Below are positions 56,773-64,000 of a stretch of DNA of 64,000 nucleotides, in pieces (within the stretch, counting starts at the first letter, position 1; the number at the start of each line of letters is the position of its first letter). The stretch comes from a virus. The DNA is taken from positions 1 through 64,000 of IMG/VR virus record IMGVR_UViG_3300028388_003908, one strand, 5' to 3'. Both the position numbers and the translations under genes were made by a program. The notes beneath the pieces were generated by a model. It had not been told where the DNA came from, made no database searches, and was given only the letters and a program-made list of their open reading frames with translations.

Positions 56773-59700
56773 ATGAGTCTAGAGAATAGGCCTTATGCTG
56801 GTAACTGGTCGAGCGAGATTCAAGGAAAATATCGTAAGGTCACTTCTTGGACACCGGACGCCATTGTCAAGATCAACGGTGAAGCCTCTTTAATGGGCTG
56901 TCGAGATTGTAATAACCGCATAGATTTTCAGTCATTTATTACCTCATGTAACGTCAACGCCAGCTTAGATTCTCTGAGCGCAGACATAAGCATGAGCATA
57001 CCTAAGCACTATGGGGATTCGATTTTCAAGGACGGCACGTTTCTGATGGAGACGGGCATGGAAGTGCATATCTTCTATCGGGGATTTTTCCCGACAAAAG
57101 GTCTCATGGAAAAAGGAGATGTTGAAAGAGACGAGACGTTAGATGTGGAATACAACCTAGAAGAGGTCGAATATCGCCCCTATTATCCTGTTTTTCATGG
57201 GGTCGTGACGAGCTTAAATTATTCCTTCTCGGGAGGATTCTATAGCGCGTCTCTCTCATGTGCAGGGTTGCTACATTTTTGGGAATCTCAACAGGTCAAC
57301 ACCAACGCAGCCTATATGGCAGCCGGTCCCTCAGAGGATAGAGGCTCTGTCAGGATTAGCGGTCACGTTTATACTAGCATGACCCCTCACCAGATCATTT
57401 ATGATCTCTATCGACACACAGGCGGGGCAGCCGAAGGTCTATCTTGGGCTTGGTCTAGTAAATCAAACGTGAAAGCTAAATCCGCTACAGGTCAAGACTT
57501 CTATTCGCTCTCTATGCGCTATTGGGAAAAGCGCTTCTCAGAGGGTATGTATGATCTCCGTATGTACGGTGTATCAGGTCGTCTTTATAGCGCTACAGAG
57601 CAGGCTTTCCTTACGAATCTCTACGCAGGATCTTCTCTCGCTAAAGAGCTGAACAGCGTTGTTCAATCTACGCTTAATCCAGGGACGAACAAGCGAGCGT
57701 CTAGGAGATTTCAGCGCGCTCAGGCTGCCGGTTTTGGACCTAAAACAAAGACCTCAAAGGTGGTCGATTCACAGCTCTTGGATATTCGCTATCTAGCGCA
57801 GACCGCGTCTAAGGATAAAGTCGGTCTTGTCGCTACACAGCTTCAAGCGTTTATTCCCGATCTCAACAACATCGGGAATATCAATCTGTTTGAATCCTCC
57901 TATGAGTCCAAAAAAAGCATCGCCTCTAAGGTTGCAGAGACTATTGGATATGAGTTCTACCAAGACCTAGATGGGGACCTAGTTTTCAAGCCCCCTATGT
58001 ATAACATGGACACCTCTAAGAGTAGGGTCTATAGGATTCATAGAGAAGACATAATCGACATAAGCTATTCTCAAGACGAGCCGGCTGCCACATACGTTAT
58101 CTGTAAAGGAAGCCATTTTAGGAATCTAGGCGGTACGGGCATGGAAGGTGAGTTCGGTACCCGAGGCACTTATGTGGATTATCGTCTTGTCGCCAAGTAT
58201 GGTTGGAAGGCTTACGAGTTCGACACGACCTTTTATAACAGCGCTGAGAGCGCGTATTACGCGGCCGTTGTGAAGCTCGACACCATGAACAAGGACGTTA
58301 ATAAGGCGAGCGTCACGATCCCTCTACGTCCCGAGATCAAGATGGGATATCCTGTCTACATAGAACACATCGACTGCTTCTATTATGTCTCAAGCGTCTC
58401 TCACTCATTCGCTTTTGGTTCTTCATGCACCACGACCTTAGAGTTGACAGCGCGCAGACGTAAGTTTTTGCCTCCGGGTAATCCTTCGGTTGGTTACGAC
58501 CGAGACCCTAGCTTAGCTGTGGATTTCGAACGCACGTTCATGCCCCCTAAGAAACTCTATCAGAGAGACGCAGATGGTCGCCCTCGCGTAATCGGCTTCC
58601 CTAACGTAGTGATGGCGCTCGATCCTACCAAGATGGACCCCTCGTATCTCTACTTTCCTACCGAGTATTACCTTGGCGGTAACGAGAATGAAGAGACGAG
58701 AAGGATGTTTCAGAACATGATCATCCTTGAAGGATATCGTCTAGGGGTGCTCAAGCTACAGACTCCGATTGATTCTGAAGGAGAATCCCAAGATGTACCT
58801 TTATCCACGAACTTTAGCTACGACATAGACGATAAGTTTTTTAAAGGACCTTGGGTTATGTCTAGACCTATCGCTGGAGTAGATTCAGATGGTAATCCTA
58901 CACAAAGCTCCGAGAACGTATTGGTAGCTCTTGAAAGTGATGGCAGATTTTCAGGGGAGTCCGAGCTACAAGCAGCCAATCAGGACCTCAAGAAAGGTCG
59001 TAAACAAGCGGATCGTCTCAATTCTAAGGGCAAATTTATGGCCTCTCAGAACAAGAGAGAACAGGTGGCTAAAGCCTATGAAGAAGCGATAAAAAAGCTC
59101 AAAGAATCTCCTTCAGATAGTGGCAAGTCTCTTAACATTGTCCAGATTATTGACATTTACCGACAATACGCATCTGAGGGTTCTTCAGGTATTACAGCAC
59201 CTGGTTCTCTGTCCTCTCTCATACGTCTGTTGAGCAATAAAAAAGCGAGCTTTAATCCTAATCAACCTGGTTATTATCGCTATTATTCCTCTGCCCATCC
59301 TAATCCGAGATACCAAGCACCGCCTTTCGTAAAGGTCGGTTCTGACGGGAGCATCACGCTTGATGATCCGGCGTTTGCGATCACTAGGGACCCCGGTGCA
59401 GATAAGACCACAAACGTGGTCTCATCTGTCACAGATAATGAGGTGCTTATTGAACAAGGCTCTGCCATAAAAGGGTTCAACACCAAAGTTCTCACGTCTC
59501 AAGATTATGAGATTGTACCGAGCGAGCGAATCACAACGCTCAGCTTCACGAAGAACGAGGTTTCTAAGACAAGACGTGTTAGACCTACAATCTACGCCAA
59601 AACCCTCACGTTGAGCACTTTTCAGCAGGAATTTAGATCTGGTTTAGCGCGCTACATGAGCGCTAAATATACCGATGGCATGACCGTTGGGAAAATGTGC

Positions 59701-60834
59701 GATCTGCTTTTCCTTAAACGCGGAGCTAACGTCCGTATCGCTCGCTTAAAGAATGTTATCGGCAAGCTGTGGCTAAAAGGTCAAGCCCTTTCCGATAGTG
59801 CCGTCCTTAATAAAGGTCAGATCAGCGCTATCGCAGCCAACACGGCAGCCATGACTCTTTTACAAGCCCGGAGTGATTTATCAGGGATTGACGATCCCTC
59901 AAATTCTGAACAACAGAATTTGATCAAGACCTATATTAGAGAGCTACAGCTAGGCTATAGATATGCGGTGTTTTATGGGACACAAGCGCGTAAAGGTAGT
60001 CTACAAGACGTAGTGGACAAGACCACATTTATCAGTCCTATTTTCCCCGTATCGGATAAAGAAGGATATGAGGTCTTTGGTGCTTATGCGTATGGTCGAG
60101 GACTCGACATACAGACAGGCAACGCCTTTGATCAGATACTCAGGAATGACCCTACTCGTATTCTGACAGACGCGCAGAGAGACGCTTATCTGAGAGAGAT
60201 TATTTCCCGCAGAGTTCAAGCGGGGCCGCCAGATCCTAGAGGTAGTAGGTCCTTGAATGAAGCGGTCTCAAAGATGGTTGGAGAGGAGCTTGAGCGCGCC
60301 TATGAGGTCACAGGTCTTAAAGGGCAGAACGCAAATCAAGCGGGACTTGTCGATGCCATCGCTAATGCGATTTCTAATCAGAATGACACGCAGGTGATCG
60401 CTAACGTCCCCGCTAGAATGGCAGAGATTGTGCCTAGATCTCGACAAGACGTTATGTGTGGTTGTCGAACCGAGGATCAAGATCTCGTCTATGTTCTTAG
60501 AACCTTCGGTCAGGATATTCCTGAAGGTATTGAGGAAGGGGAGTTGTTTGTGCGCTTGAGAGATTACATCCGATCAAAGGTGCCCTCACACAAGCAACAT
60601 CAAGACATACTCAAGGGAGACATACCACCCACAACACTACAGCCGCCACAACCTGTTTCATCGGGTCAAGACACGCTCTCCAGCGCCAATATAGATCCCA
60701 ATGCGAGCTTTGCCGATAATGTGAAATCTGCGTATCAGCAGACCATAGGTAGTAGTCTTGAGACAGCAGAGGACTCAGTGCAAAACGTCAAGGATAGCTG
60801 GAAATCTGCTGTTCAACATCTGAAAGGTAAATGA
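56773..60834 (+). CDS. Baseplate hub protein, gp27/gpD-like N-terminus (1353 aa)
   Basis: The first ~600 residues resemble hub proteins: a membrane-free beta region with NVNASLDSLSADISMSIP, then PVFHGVVTSLNYSFSGGFYS and later VASKVAETIGYEF and VTIPLRPEIKMGYPVYIEHI. The family forms the trimeric tube to which the spike attaches. The C-terminal ~700 residues are an unusual helical addition with repeated charged segments; function unknown. Starts one base after the previous stop. Confidence 0.72.
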   Translation: MSLENRPYAGNWSSEIQGKYRKVTSWTPDAIVKINGEASLMGCRDCNNRIDFQSFITSCNVNASLDSLSADISMSIPKHYGDSIFKDGTFLMETGMEVHIFYRGFFPTKGLMEKGDVERDETLDVEYNLEEVEYRPYYPVFHGVVTSLNYSFSGGFYSASLSCAGLLHFWESQQVNTNAAYMAAGPSEDRGSVRISGHVYTSMTPHQIIYDLYRHTGGAAEGLSWAWSSKSNVKAKSATGQDFYSLSMRYWEKRFSEGMYDLRMYGVSGRLYSATEQAFLTNLYAGSSLAKELNSVVQSTLNPGTNKRASRRFQRAQAAGFGPKTKTSKVVDSQLLDIRYLAQTASKDKVGLVATQLQAFIPDLNNIGNINLFESSYESKKSIASKVAETIGYEFYQDLDGDLVFKPPMYNMDTSKSRVYRIHREDIIDISYSQDEPAATYVICKGSHFRNLGGTGMEGEFGTRGTYVDYRLVAKYGWKAYEFDTTFYNSAESAYYAAVVKLDTMNKDVNKASVTIPLRPEIKMGYPVYIEHIDCFYYVSSVSHSFAFGSSCTTTLELTARRRKFLPPGNPSVGYDRDPSLAVDFERTFMPPKKLYQRDADGRPRVIGFPNVVMALDPTKMDPSYLYFPTEYYLGGNENEETRRMFQNMIILEGYRLGVLKLQTPIDSEGESQDVPLSTNFSYDIDDKFFKGPWVMSRPIAGVDSDGNPTQSSENVLVALESDGRFSGESELQAANQDLKKGRKQADRLNSKGKFMASQNKREQVAKAYEEAIKKLKESPSDSGKSLNIVQIIDIYRQYASEGSSGITAPGSLSSLIRLLSNKKASFNPNQPGYYRYYSSAHPNPRYQAPPFVKVGSDGSITLDDPAFAITRDPGADKTTNVVSSVTDNEVLIEQGSAIKGFNTKVLTSQDYEIVPSERITTLSFTKNEVSKTRRVRPTIYAKTLTLSTFQQEFRSGLARYMSAKYTDGMTVGKMCDLLFLKRGANVRIARLKNVIGKLWLKGQALSDSAVLNKGQISAIAANTAAMTLLQARSDLSGIDDPSNSEQQNLIKTYIRELQLGYRYAVFYGTQARKGSLQDVVDKTTFISPIFPVSDKEGYEVFGAYAYGRGLDIQTGNAFDQILRNDPTRILTDAQRDAYLREIISRRVQAGPPDPRGSRSLNEAVSKMVGEELERAYEVTGLKGQNANQAGLVDAIANAISNQNDTQVIANVPARMAEIVPRSRQDVMCGCRTEDQDLVYVLRTFGQDIPEGIEEGELFVRLRDYIRSKVPSHKQHQDILKGDIPPTTLQPPQPVSSGQDTLSSANIDPNASFADNVKSAYQQTIGSSLETAEDSVQNVKDSWKSAVQHLKGK

Positions 60835-60845
60835 GGTAAAACGAC

Positions 60846-63104
60846 ATGAAACCGATGAGCACATCCTCCGGATGGTCTAGTCTATCTCTTGCTATTGCTC
60901 GCGTGACCATGGTCTATTGGGAGGAGATGCGCTGTGACATAGAGGTCATTTATGGGGAGGATAACCGACCTAAATACTCGGGCGTAGAGTTGCTCATGCC
61001 CTCTATGGGCGCTCGACATTTCTTAGGGGCGATCCCGATGACCGGGGATTATTGCGTCTGCGGTTGGTTCGTGGTGAACTCTGATGGGGAGGCAAATAAG
61101 AAATCACCCGCCATCTTATCTTGGCTGCCTAGGACTCCATATCTAGGGCATGAGTGGGTACCTACTCAAGACTTCTCTATAGACGAGGCGCTACAAAACA
61201 CCCCAAAGGATCGTATCGAGCACAAGGCGATTATTGACCGCACAAGGCACAAGTTACGACATTATGAACCAGGTAACGTAGGCGCTACCTCTGCTCAAGG
61301 ATCAGATCTACACCTAGACGAGAGCGTCTTGATCTCTAACAGACGCGCCAATGAGATTCGTCTTAGAGATCAAGACCAAGCACTCGTCACGCGCTCATTA
61401 CAGCAGTTTCACAGCATGGCGGGCGCTCGCGTATATGGAGGCATGATACAGAGAGACGCTAGGTCTCTGCCTAGAGAGATGTTTTTCCGTCCAGAGGTGC
61501 TAGATCAGAGCGTTCTCTACGAAGACGGTAATATCATCTCAATCGAGGAAGATCCTACCATGATCGGTACGCTCAATCCTCACCCTCTGTTTGCCAAGCA
61601 ATATGATGGAACCTCGATCTTTCAGAAATCAGGAGGCTCGTACTCTGAGGAGCTTAATCCATATATCTTCCTTTATCAGGCTAAGCTCTTAGATGATCAA
61701 GCTAAGGGGCTACATAATGAGGGGGAGACATACGGCGGTAAATCTATCCTTAGAATCAATAAGAGCGGTGAGGTGCAATCCGAGACCGAGACGAGCGCTC
61801 TTGTTGAGTATCGCATAGACGTATGTCACACCTCTGACGGTACGCTTCCCGTTAATGAAGAGACGGATGGTTTTGATGTTGACCGTCTGCTAAATCCTGA
61901 AATCAACCTGCCTTTTGTTGAGATGGTTTTAGGTACGCCCGTAGGTAATGATCCGATCACCGATGCGGGTATTCAAAGATACGGCAAGCCTCTTTATTTG
62001 AACATAAACGATAAGGGAGGTTCGCTCGATACGATCACCGAGCAGATTCCGTTAGAAGAGCAACTCGCCACTCTGCTGACCGTTAAGCCTTTAGACAAGG
62101 TGACGCGCAGATCATCATCAGGATACACGAAAACGGGCGCTTATCGTGCTTACATAGGCGCAGATATACAAGACGCGCTCAAAGCCCGTATTGAGGGCGG
62201 AATGAGCTTGGTTACAGGCGACCGTGTAGAGATCACGTCCTCGTCTATTACGCTAAGATCAGATAGTGACCCGACAAATCCTACGCTTAATCTAGAGAGC
62301 GCAGGGGCGATCTCTCTTGTGAGCAGAGGTTATGTAAATAAAGGGGACGCTGACACAGGTGGAGATCTCGATCCTCTAAATAAAGTAGGCGCGCTGATCG
62401 ACACCTATGGTGCGGTCAAAATGCAATCTTCAACCGGCGTACAGGTGGCTGCCCCTCTGTTTGAGGTGAGCGAGGCGACCGAGGTTTCCGTAAACGCGCT
62501 CAATAACATGACGATTGAGAGCGGGGATAATCTCACCCTTACAGCGAAAACGCGCAAGGACACCATCACCGGAAAACAAGAGACCATAATCACTGGTCCT
62601 CCCGATTTTAATCCTCTTTATGGGGCGGTAAGAGAGACCACGATTGGCGCAAATCCTGCGACAGGATTCCCTGGCGGTATTGTAGACAAGTACACCTGCG
62701 CTTATGGGGATCGTACTGAAACCTATCTAACGACCAGCAACGTCTCCACTACCATCGCCTCGGGTAGTCACAATACCACGGTTGCTGTAGGCGCGATTAA
62801 TCACACAGCAGGGGCGACCTCGATCTCTCAAAATCCTGCGGGCATCGCGCTCACTGCAGGTGCAGGGAACATATCTGTGAGCGCGACAGCAGGGACGATC
62901 AATATCTCGTCAACAGCAAGCGCTAGTATCAGATCATTAGGGGCGACAAGCGTTAGCGGTACAAGCGTTGTTTTAGGGGCACCGGGGGCTGGGAGCGGGT
63001 GGATTATGTGCGCTACAGACAGAGACCCAACGACAGGCAGAACCTTCTTAGAATCGGGGTTAATGCTCCCGAGAGGACAATCACTCGCGCCCTCGATTGT
63101 CTGA
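60846..63104 (+). CDS. Baseplate spike protein (752 aa)
   Basis: The N-terminal ~130 residues look like the OB-fold of gp5/VgrG-type spikes (DIEVIYGEDN, GVELLMPSMGARHFLGAIP). The C-terminal ~250 residues are Thr/Ser/Gly/Ala-rich short strands (IESGDNLTLTAKT, SVSATAGTINISSTASAS), as in triple-stranded beta-helix needles. No His-rich iron-binding tip is evident. Two Cys near the end may be structural. The gene follows the hub gene and ends at a strong terminator. Confidence 0.75.
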   Translation: MKPMSTSSGWSSLSLAIARVTMVYWEEMRCDIEVIYGEDNRPKYSGVELLMPSMGARHFLGAIPMTGDYCVCGWFVVNSDGEANKKSPAILSWLPRTPYLGHEWVPTQDFSIDEALQNTPKDRIEHKAIIDRTRHKLRHYEPGNVGATSAQGSDLHLDESVLISNRRANEIRLRDQDQALVTRSLQQFHSMAGARVYGGMIQRDARSLPREMFFRPEVLDQSVLYEDGNIISIEEDPTMIGTLNPHPLFAKQYDGTSIFQKSGGSYSEELNPYIFLYQAKLLDDQAKGLHNEGETYGGKSILRINKSGEVQSETETSALVEYRIDVCHTSDGTLPVNEETDGFDVDRLLNPEINLPFVEMVLGTPVGNDPITDAGIQRYGKPLYLNINDKGGSLDTITEQIPLEEQLATLLTVKPLDKVTRRSSSGYTKTGAYRAYIGADIQDALKARIEGGMSLVTGDRVEITSSSITLRSDSDPTNPTLNLESAGAISLVSRGYVNKGDADTGGDLDPLNKVGALIDTYGAVKMQSSTGVQVAAPLFEVSEATEVSVNALNNMTIESGDNLTLTAKTRKDTITGKQETIITGPPDFNPLYGAVRETTIGANPATGFPGGIVDKYTCAYGDRTETYLTTSNVSTTIASGSHNTTVAVGAINHTAGATSISQNPAGIALTAGAGNISVSATAGTINISSTASASIRSLGATSVSGTSVVLGAPGAGSGWIMCATDRDPTTGRTFLESGLMLPRGQSLAPSIV

Positions 63105-63117
63105 GAGAAAGCCAAAA

Positions 63118-63168
63118 AAAAAGACCCCTACTACACGTCATTTTTAAACGTGTAGTAGGGGTCTTTTT
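63118..63168. terminator. Bidirectional terminator
   Basis: AAGACCCCTACTACACGT (63121-63138) pairs with 63148-63165 through 18 bp, with A-runs before and T-runs after, so it works in both directions. It separates the plus-strand spike gene from the minus-strand lysozyme group. Confidence 0.92.
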
Positions 63169-63172
63169 AGTC

Positions 63173-63352
63173 TTAGTAGGGGCGCATAGACAAGCGCTTG
63201 TTTCTAGCGCTCTCCTCGTCTTTTGAACGCAGAAGATGATAGAGCGCTTGAGCCTCTTGATCGCTCATTTTCTCGATCATCGCCAGCAAGACGCGGCGGT
63301 CAAAAGAGCCGTTTGATTGATGTATTTTCGCTGTTAAATGTCTCTTAATCAT
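63173..63352 (-). CDS. Small hypothetical protein (59 aa)
   Basis: ATG at 63352-63350 overlaps the stop of the 48-residue gene (ATGA), ending five bases before the terminator. Helical and basic, with EKMSDQEAQALYHLLRS like a short helix pair. Translated by coupling with the lysozyme group. Function unknown. Confidence 0.55.
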   Translation of the reverse strand: MIKRHLTAKIHQSNGSFDRRVLLAMIEKMSDQEAQALYHLLRSKDEESARNKRLSMRPY

Positions 63353-63495
63353 AGCTGTATCTCTATAACGCGCTTAGGCTCGCGCTCTTTTTCGCGTTTT
63401 TTAGGGGGTGGGGGTGGAGGTGGAGGTATGTAGAGACGTGGTCTCTCTTGTTCGCGCTCTTGTTCGCGCTCTCTCTCTCGATCTCGCCACATCAT
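63349..63495 (-). CDS. Small charged protein with polyproline tract (48 aa)
   Basis: ATG 63495 overlaps the stop of the lysozyme gene by one base (TAATG). The product is WRDRERERE and EQEREQE repeats, then eight prolines, then KKREKEREPK. A 12-base repeat unit (GAGCGCGAACAA) encodes the EREQ part. It has no signal peptide, so it is not an obvious spanin despite its position. Confidence 0.5.
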   Translation of the reverse strand: MMWRDREREREQEREQERPRLYIPPPPPPPPKKREKEREPKRVIEIQL

Positions 63496-63995
63496 TAAAT
63501 GCTCGTAGGGGGCAGACCGCTGTTGGGATCGTCTGATACTCTCACGTCAGTAGACAACAACGCGCTCTTAATAGACGCTTTCGCGCCCGCTAGTGAGATC
63601 GCTTTGAGACGGCTCTTTTGATGACGCTTAGCGTAATCATGCGCCTCTTGATCGCATTTATTGCCCGAGTAGTAGTGACACATCTTGCTGTCAATCACGG
63701 TTGATCTTAGCGTTTTAGCGAAGCGCTTTTGAATATAGCGCAGATTAGCTTTGGCAGCCTTTGTGGCGAACACGAGGTCATTGTTGAGACGAGCGCAAGT
63801 AGCGCCTTTCACATACGACCATTTTGGGATCTGCTGGTAGACGCCACACGCATTGTCGCTTGAGATGGGCTTGAAGCCTTTGTAAGGCAGCCCGAAACGG
63901 CTCTCCTCGTAAGAGAGAGCGATCAGACGCACAGCGGGTACGTCTGTGTCTTGCTCTTGAGCGATTGCAGAGGCGAGCGCTGTGAGATGGGGCAT
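63495..63995 (-). CDS. Transglycosylase-like lysozyme (166 aa, 5' end near window edge)
   Basis: The pattern LIALSYEESRFG (probable catalytic Glu31 in ES), then DNACGVYQQIP and later AKANLRYIQKRF and MCHYYSGN fits SLT-type lytic transglycosylases (Glu, GxxQ, Y...N). These cut the peptidoglycan glycan strand. ATG 63995 lies only five bases from the window end, so an upstream extension such as a signal peptide cannot be excluded. It heads a coupled minus-strand group with two small genes. Confidence 0.72.
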   Translation of the reverse strand: MPHLTALASAIAQEQDTDVPAVRLIALSYEESRFGLPYKGFKPISSDNACGVYQQIPKWSYVKGATCARLNNDLVFATKAAKANLRYIQKRFAKTLRSTVIDSKMCHYYSGNKCDQEAHDYAKRHQKSRLKAISLAGAKASIKSALLSTDVRVSDDPNSGLPPTSI

Positions 63996-64000
63996 AGCCT

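Noticed and set aside
63349-63495. Rz/Rz1-type spanin
   Set aside because: Polyproline and position beside the lysozyme fit, but there is no signal peptide, lipobox or membrane segment.

Overview
The window is 64 kb of a large tailed phage with a contractile, T4-like tail. Genes are tightly packed and often overlap by 1-4 bases. It carries a cluster of tRNA genes and a full set of tail-tube, tape-measure, hub, spike and baseplate-wedge genes. A Gram-negative host is likely, because the phage encodes an outer-membrane beta-barrel protein and several lipoprotein or secreted-protein precursors. An Ala-Gly-rich repeat lipoprotein (about 21.3 kb) recalls lipoproteins I associate with Bradymonadota/Myxococcota, but that host guess is weak. 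Capsid, terminase, portal and tail-sheath genes are not seen here.

Region 0.2-25.3 kb is the accessory/early part: small genes on both strands mixed with nine recognisable tRNAs (Arg-TCT, Met/Ile-CAT, Val-TAC, Tyr-GTA, Gly-TCC, Leu-TAG, Asn-GTT, Glu-TTC and one shortened tRNA-like gene), most followed by a long-loop terminator. Recognisable enzymes are a DNA-binding metallophosphoesterase, a 2H phosphoesterase, an MPPED-type phosphoesterase, a type IIG-like nuclease-methyltransferase, a flavodoxin-fold reductase, an NAD-dependent DNA ligase and an MSMEG_6728-type protein. Likely regulators are a protein with four Myb/SANT-like repeats, a zinc-ribbon/J-domain protein, a SWIM zinc-finger protein and a ribbon-helix-helix protein. 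A recurring -10-like motif (TATAAGAGA) precedes many of these genes.

Region 25.3-47.8 kb is a minus-strand block: two large paralogous fibre/appendage proteins, other large virion proteins, baseplate-wedge proteins (gpJ/gp6-like and gp25-like) and a 413-residue protein of unknown role. Region 48.1-63.1 kb runs the other way: a sigma-factor-like gene, tail tube, two chaperone-like proteins, tape measure (1144 residues), two distal tail proteins, hub and spike. A bidirectional terminator separates these from a coupled minus-strand set with a transglycosylase-like lysozyme.

The most unusual items are: (i) two tandem copies of an unrecognised tRNA-like RNA at 5.07-5.34 kb with compensatory changes in the stems; (ii) one 20-residue N-terminal leader shared by three small proteins with unrelated bodies; (iii) a ribbon-helix-helix gene whose 3' part reads a DUF3310 domain in the -1 frame; (iv) a perfect 17-bp inverted repeat inside a coding region; (v) a lipoprotein gene flanked by 36-bp direct repeats; (vi) a phage-borne DUF481-like outer-membrane barrel. 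All functions are inferred by reading the sequence; no database search was run.
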